Of a stretch of 64,000 bases of DNA, positions 1-9,739 are shown piece by piece. The notes beneath the pieces are model-generated. The model was not told the DNA's origin and did not search any database. It saw only the letters and a list, made by a program, of their open reading frames with translations. The stretch spans positions 434,001 through 498,000 of the forward strand of contig JAAEAF010000277.1 in the NCBI GenBank assembly GCA_011037195.1, read 5' to 3'. The stretch comes from Triatoma infestans. Its lineage: Eukaryota; Arthropoda; Insecta; Hemiptera; Reduviidae. The translations under genes were made by a program, and so were the position numbers. The number at the start of each line of letters is the position of its first letter. The stretch's first letter is position 1.

Positions 1-471
1 AGAGGCCTTTTGTAGGATAAGCGACTAATCTCTTCAAAAAAAGCTTAGAAACGAGGAGGAAGTTTAGGACTTTATTGCCAGACTGAGACCAGGCGAAGAC
101 TTGGCTGGACAGTTGCGATCGGAAAGGTCAGAAGATGTGCATTATCAAATCTGACATAAATAGAAACTTTACATGTTGACACGTTTTCTTACACAAGCCG
201 AGTAGACACACTAGGGGCAGCTGACATCTCTGCAGATTATCGGGAAGGGGGGAATGAGGAGATTCCAACATATTACCTGACTGGCAGTGGTACTTTCATT
301 GAGAGAATTATTTTAGAACCCTGGGTACCTATTAATTGCTGGAAGAGGATATTCACCTTTTAGGATTTCTTAGGAAATCACTTTGTACGGGAATGCTGTA
401 AGTTGAGAGGTCTCATCTGGAAGATGGGTGCACTAAACCACTTTTATTGACACAGTGCACCATTTTCTTCC
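1..471 (+). pseudogene. Decayed 3' end of an RNase H-type non-LTR retrotransposon
   Basis: Reading across frames, this stretch keeps the shape of the C-terminal tail that follows RNase H in I/LOA-like non-LTR retrotransposons. Around 215-300 there is a remnant of a cysteine/histidine knuckle (LCRL..., then NEEIPTYYLT where the family normally has C and H), followed by an acidic stretch ending near 400. Stops and frame changes are frequent, so it is not functional. It is partly alignable by eye to 52380-52740 (shared GAGCTTAGAAA-like and GGTCTCATC words). It is followed by an A-run at 472-492 that could be its tail. The 5' side lies outside the window. Confidence is moderate because no frame is intact. 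Confidence 0.45.
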
Positions 472-492
472 AAAAAAAAAAAAAAAAAAAAA
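472..492. repeat. A-run, possible retrotransposon tail
   Basis: About 21 uninterrupted A. It lies exactly between the retrotransposon remnant and the family A copy, so it is best read as the poly(A) tail of the former. Confidence 0.5.
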
Positions 493-951
493 TTGGTGGG
501 TGTTTGTGTGTGTGTGTGTAGAACAGAATATTGTAAATAGTCTTTAATCAGAATCCATCAAGCGGACGTGCAACTTTTTGCTAGATTAAACAAAAATTTC
601 TTAAGGAACCTTCAACATTTCTTAGGGAAAATTCATTTAAAAGGACGTTTTGTGGTAGCTATATGTGGAGCTCTATATTTTAGTTTATTATTAGATTAAT
701 TCATCTAAATAATATAATGAGAATTAAATGTGTTGCCAAAATTTCCGAGTTTGAACAAAATTGATCGATGGAAGTGCGCTTTTATTGAACATTTTTTTTG
801 CAGTTTTCTTCATAAACACCGACAGATTTCATTAATTTTTTTATACTATGAATACAGAGACTCATCATTTTTGTTCGAAAAGTTTGTTATCATTTATAAT
901 CTGCAATTTACGGGTAGAGCAAGTGTATGACTTTCAGACCAGATTATTACT
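493..951 (-). mobile_element. Family A copy, partial
   Basis: Minus orientation. It starts within the TG microsatellite zone, keeps the CAAGCGGACGTGC form of the module-opening motif near 558, the TTCATCTAAATAATAT landmark near 699, and ends in a worn GTGTATGACTTTCAGACCAG terminus. The double-hairpin end is missing; the retrotransposon remnant abuts there. Confidence 0.7.
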
Positions 952-1120
952 ATTTTAAATTTAATATCATTCTCTCATTTTCAACCTGTTGATGAAAGCA
1001 TTGTTTATTTTATTAATCATTTTGAAAGCGAAAGATACGAAAAGGATTTATTTAACAAAAAAATAAAATAAAGAGATTAACCGTTTTGATGTTGTTTTTT
1101 TTTTTACTTTTTTGTGTATG
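952..1120. other. AT-rich spacer
   Basis: Low-complexity A/T-rich sequence with an AAAAAATAAAATAAAG run. Nothing recognisable. Confidence 0.5.
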
Positions 1121-1345
1121 TTGGCACCGTGCTGGCGCGGTGGTAGGGGAACCGGATGTGATCGCTGTGGCGATTATTGGTGAGCGCGGGAGCATTCTTC
1201 CGGTTTATTGGCATGCATAACCTGTCTCTGTATATCTGTTGCCTGTGTATATATAATTATAATGCTTTACTGCATGTAATACGTGCTGATTGCGGCTTCG
1301 TATAACATACTGCTTTCAAAATGAATAAATATGGGAAAAAGAAAT
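1121..1345 (+). other. GC-richer island, unassigned
   Basis: About 80 bases of clearly higher GC (GTGCTGGCGCGGTGGTAGG...) followed by a less GC-rich stretch and AATAAA at about 1324. It could be the 3' end of an unidentified retroelement or of a host transcript. No open frame of useful length is present, and I cannot assign it. Confidence 0.3.
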
Positions 1346-2015
1346 GAAAGATTCTTTATTTCCACTTGAAGGCTTAAAGGCTTAAAATGCCAAAGCAGTT
1401 AACATTCCGATCTCTTCAAACTACTATATACAACAACTTGGACCAGATGTTTTAAAAAAGAACTTGTTATATTCACGCATGCGTACAACCAATAAGGTTT
1501 TTCTATTGTACTCCTACACACAAAACCTACACGGTTTTTTGTTTTTTAAAGTATCCTATTTCTAGCTGGTTACAGTGTTGGTATTTTACATAAAATATTT
1601 ATTCTCATGTAATTAACACCTATTTTAAGAAGAAACCATTTCACTGAAACTATCTGGGAATTGTGGTTGTTTATTAAATTAAACGAATCTGGTATGAAAC
1701 AGTCATGCGATTTTCTATTTACTTTTTACAATTATTATTTTCTTTCTTCAAATTTTGCTCTATATCCTAACATAACAAATATACAGGTGGTGAGGGGATC
1801 AGACAGGTAGAGAATGATTGCATTGTAGAGAGTTCCCAATAATATTGAACAAACATAACATTTGCATTTTAATATCTCAGATATCTCAGAACCATGTACA
1901 AGCCATAATTCATTCGGAAAAATGTTACAATAAATAGTAATGATAGATTTATTATATTTGTGTTGTTAGCATTCCAAGTTTAAAGAAAATCTTTATAGTC
2001 ATTTTCCAGAAAATT
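1346..2015. other. AT-rich sequence, nothing identified
   Basis: No motif, repeat boundary or coding signal that I can support. Confidence 0.4.
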
Positions 2016-2445
2016 TCAAAAAACAATAAAACCTTTTCTGTAAATTCCATTAATTGATTTAAAAAAAAAAAAATGGAATTCTAGCAATGATTCAATCGTA
2101 TAATATAACATTATATGGGTGGTAGAATCATACCTTATAATAAAGTGGTACTTTAGCGGAAAGCTTAACGTTACTATTTCCCCCCAAAAAAGGTTTAGTA
2201 AACAAGTTAAAAAAAATTGTTGGATCCATTCAGTAAAGTCACACTTCACTTCCGATGGATGAATTTGGTCTGAATCCTTCGTGGTACCCAAACAGAATAC
2301 CAATTTTGATTCTGCTGTTAATTTTTTTCGTTGTTGAGATATTTTGTTGATATTTTGAAAAAAAAAATTGTACTCCGAAATACTTCGAAACAAGTATTTC
2401 CGGTGAATCAATTTCGAAAATTTGACTCGATCGCACGACTAGCGA
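2016..2445 (+). mobile_element. Family A copy, 3' half
   Basis: Plus orientation. Carries CATTCAGTAAAGTCACACTTC near 2228, the GTGGTACCCAAACAGAATACC landmark and the ATTTCCGGTGAATCAATTTC...GAAAATTTGACTCGATCGCA end near 2398-2436. The terminal hairpin is lost. Short reading frames here are fortuitous. Confidence 0.75.
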
Positions 2446-3018
2446 AAGGGAAAATCGTGTGAGTATGAAGAAACAATGTTTTTTTTTTAGTTTCTTTCTC
2501 TCTTTCACTCTCTCTCCCTCTATGGTGGTGCGTCCAAAAACGAAACGTTCAATTATACCAGCATCCAATACTTAAATTTCGATCAAAATCCATTAACTGG
2601 AAGAGCTATTTTGTTTTTTATTTTAACTTCTAAATAATAATATTAATTAAATGAATATTTTGCCAAAATTCTGAGTTTTTAAAAATCTCCGGTTAACCGG
2701 AAGATGCATATTTTCTGAACAGTTTTTTGCGATTTTCTCCATAAACACACCAATGATTCCATTAAATTTGTTGCACCAACTGTAAATATACTGAGACCAA
2801 CTCAGTTTTATTTGAAACTTTTTCCCGACAAAGATTTCGTGCGAGTGTGTGGTTCATCTTTCCACAAAAAGTGGTTTTATTAAGTTCAGATTCTCCCATT
2901 TGAGATAAGATTGAAGTCAGCTAAAAATCTAGTAAGAGAATTGTAGAAATTAGATGAAGGTTTGCCCCAGACTGTAGCTGTGGAAATTGCTGTAAGAGAA
3001 AATCGTAATCAGATTTTT
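2446..3018 (-). mobile_element. Family A copy
   Basis: Minus orientation, directly abutting the previous plus-oriented copy. Two modules are visible, the second opening with GGTTAACCGGAAGATGC near 2691. It ends with TGCTGTAAGAGAAAATCG at about 2988-3005, a worn form of the 13-mer. Confidence 0.7.
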
Positions 3019-3109
3019 TATAGTTTTAGGTGATTACTTTTTTATGGTTCCAACCTTTTTTTTTTCTTTTAATTTCTTGGAAGTTTTATTTCAACTTCTT
3101 AATCTACTC

Positions 3110-3165
3110 TAAAGAGTTCCTGAAGAAGGGCACCAATGGAATACGAAACGTAGACCACGTAAATA
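3110..3165 (+). ncRNA. Hammerhead-like motif, degenerate
   Basis: CTGAAGA at 3120-3126 is followed by GGGCACCAATGG and, at 3145-3151, GAAACGT. This is the order seen in hammerhead ribozymes of Penelope-like elements: CUGANGA, stem II, GAAAC, palindromic stem III. The second arm of stem II (GGAATAC) no longer pairs well with GGGCACC, so activity is unlikely. Faces the minus-strand motif at 3419-3455. Confidence 0.35.
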
Positions 3166-3418
3166 ATTTTTTTTTACTTTATTTTATTTATATTCTCATA
3201 AAAAACTCTCTTTGTTCTTTTCTTAAAAAAAATTGCTCCGGCCATTGTCGTATAATCATCCCCAAGTTCTGGAGTGATTATTAAAAATCATTAGTAAATA
3301 TCCGTATATATTGTACATAATGTTCATGTAAAATAACCTTTTACTTTTCCAGGTAACAATAAACAAATAAATTTTGTTGGGTATTTTATCGGTTGTAGCA
3401 TGCGAATTCAATTGGTTA

Positions 3419-3455
3419 CTAACCGGTTTCTGATTTTTACCCATCGTCAGAGCAA
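3419..3455 (-). ncRNA. Hammerhead-like motif
   Basis: On the minus strand: CTGACGA, then TGGGT-AAA-AATCA as a possible stem II with mismatches, then GAAACCGGTT. Together with the plus-strand motif at 3120 it delimits a segment of about 300 bases in opposite orientations, as expected for worn ends of a Penelope-like element. No reverse transcriptase is present between them. Confidence 0.4.
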
Positions 3456-3479
3456 ATTCACCAAGTTCGTGTAGAGACT

Positions 3480-3700
3480 TCACTTGAACGTAATGTTTCT
3501 GTTACACTCACACTTGTTGGTTTGCTGGTTGTATAAATGTGGGGAGGTTATGTTACTGGATTATGTTATGGATGTTTCTGGATTACTGGTTATGGGCCCA
3601 TCCACATATTCAAAAATAAAATTCGCCCGGGGGGGGGGGGGTTTAAGACGGAGCTGAGTCGTTAGACTTTCCCATTAATGGTTCACTATCTGGAAATCCG
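3480..3700. other. Unassigned sequence with a G-run
   Basis: Short imperfect repeats of GTTATGTTACTGGATTATG type (3548-3590) and a run of G at 3628-3641. Function unknown. Confidence 0.35.
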
Positions 3701-3965
3701 ATAGGAAGTTTCCGGATGAAACTCCTTAACCGGAAGGAAGTTGCTTTTTATTTAAATGATTCTTTTTCTTTGCCATTTTCTTAAACACATTTTTCCTTGA
3801 TTTTGTTTAAACTTAGACGTATAAGACATTTTTAGACCTTTCATTTTTATTTATTTTTTATTTGAAATCTTTTTCCGGGAAAATTGGTTTTAGGGGCATT
3901 GTGGGAGGAGTAGGAGCTTGGCACTCGCGCTTCCCCGCTCCCAAAAGTGCCAATTTATTATAGTG
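3700..3965 (-). mobile_element. Family A fragment
   Basis: Minus orientation; keeps CTTAACCGGAAGGAAGTTGC near 3726 and TTTTTCCGGGAAAATTGG near 3870. Both ends are missing. Confidence 0.6.
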
Positions 3966-4514
3966 CGTGTTGTTCCATGTATAATATTTGAAGGGTATAA
4001 AGAGAAATTACCTGTATATAAGAAATTAATCAATAGAAATTGTGTAATTTGTATGTTAAGTGACAGTCTGGTGACTGTTTCACATTTATGAGTGTTTATA
4101 TATATATATATGAGTTGTAATAAGTAAACAGCCAGTTATGAAAAATTGATGGTAATAAAGTTTTATCACTTTAATTAAAGGATTTTGTAACGTAATTTAT
4201 CACGATAAAATCATTAATATAGAACTTTATCACTTTTAATTTTCAGAGAAATAACAATTTATTAATTTAATATCGGGGAAATATTTAATGTAAACAAATC
4301 TAATGTGAAAACTTCACATGATTTTCTATTACTGCAGTATATAAGGCACGTATACAAATTGACAAATTATTACTAAACTTGAAAATTTTTATTTATTTTC
4401 TTTAACGTAAATATATAGGTCGTGGTGGGGATAAAATGTTTGTATCCATGGCAGATAATATATTCAACTGACAACATTAGAGCCCACAAAACACGCCAGT
4501 CACATTGTTGTCTG
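3966..4514. other. AT-rich sequence, nothing identified
   Basis: TA-rich with a short TATATATA tract near 4102. No coding or repeat boundary seen. Confidence 0.4.
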
Positions 4515-4862
4515 CAAAAATGTTTCAAATAAAAGTATTTTCTTTTTATACTATCAGTGCGTTAGCATTCAAAATTTTAAGATAAATCATTCGAGCTGTT
4601 TTTTAGAGATAATCCTAAAAATAACCATTGAATAATAAAGGTCACACACTTCCGGTGGACATATTTTGAAAAAATTTACGCGTTTCGAAGATTTACTTTG
4701 TATATGATGTTAGTATTTAAACGGAATATCAAAAAGTTTGAACTTCCTGCGATTTTTCCCTTTTTGAGATATTTTGTACTCACAAACACACACACACACA
4801 CACACCTTTTTCTCAAAAGATGTATTTTTGGGAAAAATTCAATTTTGAAAATATAACAGTAA
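4515..4862 (+). mobile_element. Family A fragment
   Basis: Plus orientation; covers the distal part (CACACTTCCGGTGG near 4644, AAACGGAATATC near 4719, a CA microsatellite at about 4784-4805). Ends in an eroded GAAAATATAACAGTAAG just before the next full copy. Confidence 0.65.
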
Positions 4863-4876
4863 GATAAAATAAAAAA

Positions 4877-5875
4877 ATCTGGTGTGAAACACTCATACAA
4901 CTTTCTCTTACTCCAGTTCTCAAAATTATAACAAACAAATTTTATAGTTTTTGCACCAAATTTAATGAAATTTGTCGAAAACGGAAAAAAACTATTCAGT
5001 AAAAGCGCACTTCCGGTTTACTGATTTCCTTCAAACTCGGAATTTTGGCCATCTATTTATTTCTAATTAATTTTATTTGGATGATAGAGTTGTATAATCA
5101 AGTATACCACTTTAGAGGAAGCTGTAACCCTACCCCTCTCCGTAAAGTGCCCTTAAATGAATTTTTCCAGAGAAATGTTTTAAATAAATGATGTAGATCT
5201 TTGCATGTTTAGTTTATATGTGTAGTTTCAAGAAAATCGTCGAGGCCATTTTTGAGAAAATCGCGAAAAAGTGAAAAAATCATTTAGTAAAGTGTTAAAA
5301 CAAAAGCACTTCCGGTTATCCGATTTTCCTCAAATTCGGAATTTCAACAACATATTTAATTCTTATTAACATTATTTAGATGGCAGAATTGTCCAATAAA
5401 CTGAAATAGCACTTTAGATGAAAACCTGGACCCAACCCCTCCCCCAAAACTGCCCTTAAATGAATTTTCCCGGAGAAATGTTACAAATAAAAGTTGTAGT
5501 TGTTAGTATGTGTAGTTGATATACGAAGTTTGAAGAAAATCGTTGGAACCATTTTTGAGAAAATCGCAAAAACGTAAAAAAAGCAAAGGTGGTACTTCCG
5601 GTTGAGGAATTTTGACAGATAACGCACCGTCAGATCCCATGGTGATACCTAAACTTAATATCATGTTTCAACTTTCTACAGTTTTTCGTTTTGGAGCTAT
5701 GCTGTTCACACACACACACACACACACAGAGACACACACACCACACAGACCATTTGCTAAAAACCACTTTTTTGGACTCAGGGGACCTCAAAACGGCTAT
5801 TTCCCGAGAAAACTCGATATCGAAAATTTGACACGATTACAATACTTCCTCTCACTAGGAGTAAGAGAAAGTAAA
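4877..5875 (+). mobile_element. Family A, near-complete copy
   Basis: Plus orientation. Starts with ATCTGGTGTGAAACACTCAT, then ACTTTCTCTTACT at about 4900. Module openings CACTTCCGG lie at 5008 and 5307 and TACTTCCGG at 5593, so the modules are about 290-300 bp. A CA microsatellite lies at 5707-5745. The end is ACTTCCTCTCACT-AGG-AGTAAGAGAAAGT, a hairpin with one mismatch. This copy is strongly similar to 38890-39896 over its whole length. No protein is encoded; the frame at 5612-5890 reads through the repeat and microsatellite. Confidence 0.85.
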
Positions 5876-6113
5876 ACGAATTCTTTATAAAATATTTTTG
5901 ACAGAACTTGATAAATGGTTATTTCTATTGTTGCACTTTAAAAGTGATTAATAACATTGATTGATTTATTCTTGTTAATTGAAATCACTTTTAGAATTAT
6001 TAGAGTGTCATTTATATATATATATCATGGAATGAAGTTTAATTAGTTCATTTTTTAATAACGTCTAGAAATATTTATGAACAGTAATTAATAATTATGA
6101 TCATCTGTTATTA
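5876..6113. other. AT-rich spacer
   Basis: No feature seen. Ends at the TA target site of the mariner-like element. Confidence 0.4.
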
Positions 6114-6115
6114 TA

Positions 6116-6416
6116 CAGGGTGTTTCAGGGTTAAGTAGCCAAACTGAAAATTTGAACTAAGGACCTCAAAACAAGAAAAACATTTCCTATGGTGCTATGT
6201 CCGCAAACGCTTTGTTTAGGAGATATTCACATCTAAAGATTTTCATTGTTATGAATTATTTAGGCATAGTAAATAAATAAAACTTATTTATTTGTTCCAA
6301 CTACTTTATTTATTAAATGTAAACATTAACATTCATATGTTGTATTAAATGTTGTTCAAAGTGATTTCCTTGAGCATTAAGACAGGCTCGGCATCTTTCT
6401 TCAACAGCAGCAGTGG
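6116..6416. repeat. Left long inverted repeat of the mariner-like element
   Basis: About 300 bp; pairs with 7654-7949. It covers the end of the transposase gene as well as the non-coding terminus. Confidence 0.85.
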
Positions 6417-7415
6417 CAGAACGGCACTGGATATGTGTTATTGTTTCACAAGATTCAATTATCCTTCTTCGTAAAGAATTAAGGTTATTGACCGGCCTTG
6501 CATAGGCTTTTTGTTTAATGTCACCCCAAACAAAAAATCCAGTGGTGTCAGGTCTGGAGAGCGAGCAGGCCAAGCCACTGGCCGTGCACGGCCAGTCCAT
6601 TGATTGGGATAATTAACATTTAGCCGTTGTCGTGGCCCTCTTCCGTAATGTGCAGTACAACCATCTAATTGAAACCACATGTTCCTTCTCAGTTGTAGCG
6701 GAATATCTTCAATTAAATCATAGTAATCATTATTAAGAAATTCCAAAAATGTGTCCGCATTGAGTCGAGGTGGTAAGAAATGCGGACCGATTAAAATACT
6801 GTTTATTATCCCCAACCACACTTGCACTGAAACTCATGCTGAAATTGATGCTGACGAATTGCATGGGGATTTTCATGCAACCAGAGATGATTATTTTTCT
6901 GATTGAAGATACCTCTTCTTGTGAAGGTAGCTTCATCTGTCCAGAAAATTTCTCCTGAAAAGTGTGGATTGTGATCAGCTTGATTTAAATACCAATCTGA
7001 AAAATTTCTTCTTTGCGTAAATCTTGCGGTAATAAATTTTGTACCCGTTGATAATGACATGGGTGACGTCCATCTGCAATAAGAGTTCTCCATACTGTAG
7101 TTGGCGTAACATTTAATTCTGCTCCAGCTCTTCGTATACTGGCAGATGGAATATCATCAAAATATTGTAATATGGTCGCACTCCTTTCTTCATTTCGTAA
7201 AGGGGCAAAAATACCATCAGCACGTGGTACCAAACAGCAAATGTACTAGTTTCTCTAAGACGTTGAAACGTAGAGCTAAAGATAGACTTCTTTGGTAATC
7301 TTCTATTTGGAAATCGCCTGGAATATTCACGACGGGCAGCATTAGCATTACCATCGCAAAAACCTTACACAAACACCATATCGGCATATTCAGCATTAGT
7401 AAAAATGGAAGGCAT
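6313..7415 (-). pseudogene. Mariner-like transposase, broken
   Basis: Catalyses cut-and-paste DNA transposition when intact. Start ATG at 7413-7415 opens an N-terminal helix-turn-helix region rich in the FTNAEYADMVF...GFCDGNANAARREY pattern known from insect transposases with a DUF4817 domain. Codon 17 is already a stop. The three catalytic acids are visible: WTDEATF, then QLDGCTAHY, then SPDLTPLD in the region 6540-6990. Within the uninterrupted frame 6459-6827, 41 residues separate the second and third D (the third taken as the D of PLD). That fits the DD41D spacing of rosa/Visitor-type elements rather than DD34D or DD34E. At least four frameshifts occur (near 7230, 7030, 6825 and 6535), so it is a pseudogene. 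The end of the gene lies inside the left inverted repeat. Confidence 0.85.
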
Positions 7416-7562
7416 AATGATGAGTACTCTGCAAAAGCCTCAAACAAACTGATAAATGTTACTGAGAGTTCCCAATGCTAATTCCAAATAGTATTAATCC
7501 TTAAGTCAATAGTTTATGTACAGTTAGGGAGACAAGGTCATATTAGTATTCTATCTAAATAC

Positions 7563-7655
7563 ATCTCCTAAACAAAGCGTTTGCAGACATACCTTCATAG
7601 GAAATATTTTTGTGTCTTGTTTTGAGGTACTTAGTTCATATTTTCAGTTTGGTCA
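7563..7655. repeat. Relict internal right end of the mariner-like element
   Basis: Inverse of about 6140-6235 but more divergent than the outer arm and lacking the outermost 25 or so bases. It is fused abruptly to the inverted copy of the left end. Confidence 0.7.
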
Positions 7656-7949
7656 CTGCTGCTGCTGAAGAAAGATGCCGAGCCTGTCTTAATGCTCAAG
7701 GAAATCACTTTGAACAACATTTAATATGAATGTTAATGTTTACATTTAATAAATAAAGTAGTTGGAACAAATAAAATAAGTTTTATTTATTTAACCTATG
7801 CCTAAATAATTCATAACAATGAAAATCTTTAGGTGTGTATATCTCCTAAATAAAGCGTTTGCGGACATAACACCATAGGAAATTTTTTTCTTGTTTTGAG
7901 GTCCTTAGTTCAAATTTTTAGTTTGGCTACTTAACCCTGAAACACCCTG
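7654..7949. repeat. Right long inverted repeat of the mariner-like element
   Basis: Inverted copy of 6116-6416, including transposase-derived sequence (AAAGATGCCGAGCCTGTC). Confidence 0.85.
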
Positions 7950-8057
7950 TATGTGTAGGTATTTAATTAAAGTTACTCTAAAAGTGTAATTCTATCGATT
8001 TTTTTAACAAAGTAATAAAACTATATTAATAATAATAGTAGTACATATTTAATACAT

Positions 8058-8178
8058 TTGTACTTTCTCCTACTGTCGGTAAGAGGGTAAGCGTAGCGAT
8101 TATATCAACTTTTCCGATCAAAGTTTCACCGGAAATTTATATTTTGAGATCTCCTGTAAACGAAAGAGGTTTTTATGC

Positions 8179-8225
<47 letters not shown>

Positions 8226-8240
8226 TGTTATTCCTGCATG
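8058..8240 (-). mobile_element. Family A fragment (double-hairpin end)
   Basis: Minus orientation: ACTTTCTCCTACT-GTCGGTAAGAGGG at 8060, then TTTCACCGGAAATTTAT. It breaks off within a long TG microsatellite. Confidence 0.7.
8180..8228. repeat. TG microsatellite
   Basis: About 24 TG units with one interruption, inside the family A fragment. Confidence 0.95.
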
Positions 8241-8540
8241 CTTCTTTTAATTGCGTATACATCATCAGCAATAAAGAAAATCGTATTGTTAACTAAAAAT
8301 TAAAAGGAGTCTACTGTAACACAAGTTGAGTAAGAAACATAGTAAGCCTTAACAACTCTAAATGTAACCATATCTTAGAAATAAAATAAATAAAAATGAA
8401 ACAAAACAAAACAATGAAATAAATGTACTAAATAAAGGATCCTTATCAAGAGTTAATTTCATTAAAGTTAATATTAACAAATTTTATAAACAAATCAATA
8501 TTGTCTTCCGAAATGAGCAGAGCAGTTTTGTGTCCGTCCA
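8241..8540. other. A-rich spacer
   Basis: Contains A-rich runs such as ATGAAACAAAACAAAACAAT near 8396. Nothing else is recognisable. Confidence 0.4.
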
Positions 8541-8822
8541 TGTGTGCGTGTGTGTGTGTGTGTGTGGTCATCATAATTGAAAAACTGAGAATCGCTAAAA
8601 TTGAAACTTGATACTGACTTTTTCGTTCCTGAAAATACCACTTTGCTGTGTGGATTTTTGCACGTTTATCGAATGAAAAGTACTCCGATATTTTTATTTT
8701 TCTTTATTTAAGGCTTTATCTTTGGTTATTTATTTGAAACCATTTGGTAAAAAATTCAAATTTGAAGAAAATATATGAATATCAGTAAAAGAAAATCGTG
8801 TGAGTGTTTCACAAACGTTTTT
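8541..8822 (-). mobile_element. Family A copy, short
   Basis: Minus orientation, beginning in a TG microsatellite (8541-8567) and ending CAGTAAAAGAAAATCGTGTGAGTGTTTCACA at about 8783-8813. It is an internally deleted version of the family. Confidence 0.65.
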
Positions 8823-9479
8823 CGATTAAGAATGCTATAGCCAAGTTGCAATAGTAATTCTTGCTATAGATAAGTTTTTAATAGTTTTTCTATTAAAAAA
8901 AAGAATGCTATATTCAAGAAATGAAAACAAATACTATATACTTCCAAAAGTGAATTAGGATGTTTGCCAAGACTTGCATCTATATCTGTTTTGCAAAGTT
9001 TTCCTTTCCCCTGCCGTCCGCCGCCTAGTGCTAGAATGCTGTGGGTTATAATGAATAATCGAACTAAGTGGATACTTTATCAATACATGATAAAAGTTTA
9101 AAGAGCGAGTAAAGATAAACAGAGGAAATACATTGATTGATTTAACTATATTCTTGTATATAGAAAAGTATTTTTAATCATTATCGTCTGTTTGTGTGTG
9201 TGGCCTTTCTTTATCATTAATTTTTTATATTTTTTTTATTTATTTGTATTTATTTTCTTTTGTATACATCAGGTTGTTTGTTTTTTTGTGCGATTATTTG
9301 CTTCTAATTGATGTTTGCTTCTACGTATAATGTCAGTTTTCTGGTCCATTATAAATCATTTTGGCCCCGTTTTTTTGTAAGATAACTTTAAATAGGTTTT
9401 AACTGTTTCCTGAATTTTGTTATCGACTCCAAGTGTATACATATGGACATTTGAGTTTATAACTTTATTTCTGTTTTGG
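8823..9479. other. AT-rich sequence, nothing identified
   Basis: T-rich runs around 9220-9290. No supported feature. Confidence 0.4.
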
Positions 9480-9735
9480 GGTCATTATACAGAAAAAAAT
9501 TTGTTTACCTTTGTGTGTGTGTGTGTGTGTTTGATGTGAACGAAATGTCATAAATTCGCTGCAAGTTCAAACTAGATATTCTGATTACATAGGCATCATC
9601 GTATAGATAGCACCAAGTGCTAGCAAAAACCCATCCATCGAAAGTCCGAGTTGACTACCTTTTTCTGCCGTTTTATCGCAATTTTCTGGAAAATAGCTTT
9701 CTTCATTTACGTATTAAATTGATGTAAATTTGCGA
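9480..9735 (-). mobile_element. Family A fragment, badly worn
   Basis: Keeps the TG microsatellite (9511-9530), GTTCAAACTAGATATTCTG and ATCATCGTATAG landmarks, and CATCGAAAGTCCGAGT as a decayed module opening near 9638. Confidence 0.5.
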
Positions 9736-9739
9736 CCTA

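Larger units (their letters stand above)
6116..7949 (-). mobile_element. Tc1/mariner-like transposon with long, partly chimeric inverted ends
   Basis: The element begins CAGGGTGTTTCAGGGTTAAG and ends with the exact inverse, flanked by TA on both sides (6114-6115 and 7950-7951), the target-site signature of the Tc1/mariner superfamily. The two ends form inverted repeats of about 300 bp (6116-6416 and 7654-7949) that are nearly identical. The right arm includes an inverted copy of the end of the transposase gene. Just inside it, at about 7563-7655, lies a second, more divergent right-end sequence lacking the outermost bases. The present right terminus therefore looks like a replacement of the original end by an inverted copy of the left end. 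The enclosed transposase is on the minus strand and broken. Confidence 0.9.

Noticed and set aside
1324..1329. AATAAA as a gene's polyadenylation signal
   Set aside because: The sequence is so AT-rich that this hexamer is expected by chance many times in the window.
3628..3641. G-runs here and at 32860, 34727 and 61106 as quadruplex elements
   Set aside because: Single homopolymer runs without four separate tracts; they may be sequencing-length artefacts and no function can be argued.
4877..5875. CRISPR-like regular repetition
   Set aside because: The repeated units are about 295 bp modules of a eukaryotic element, not short repeats with unique spacers.
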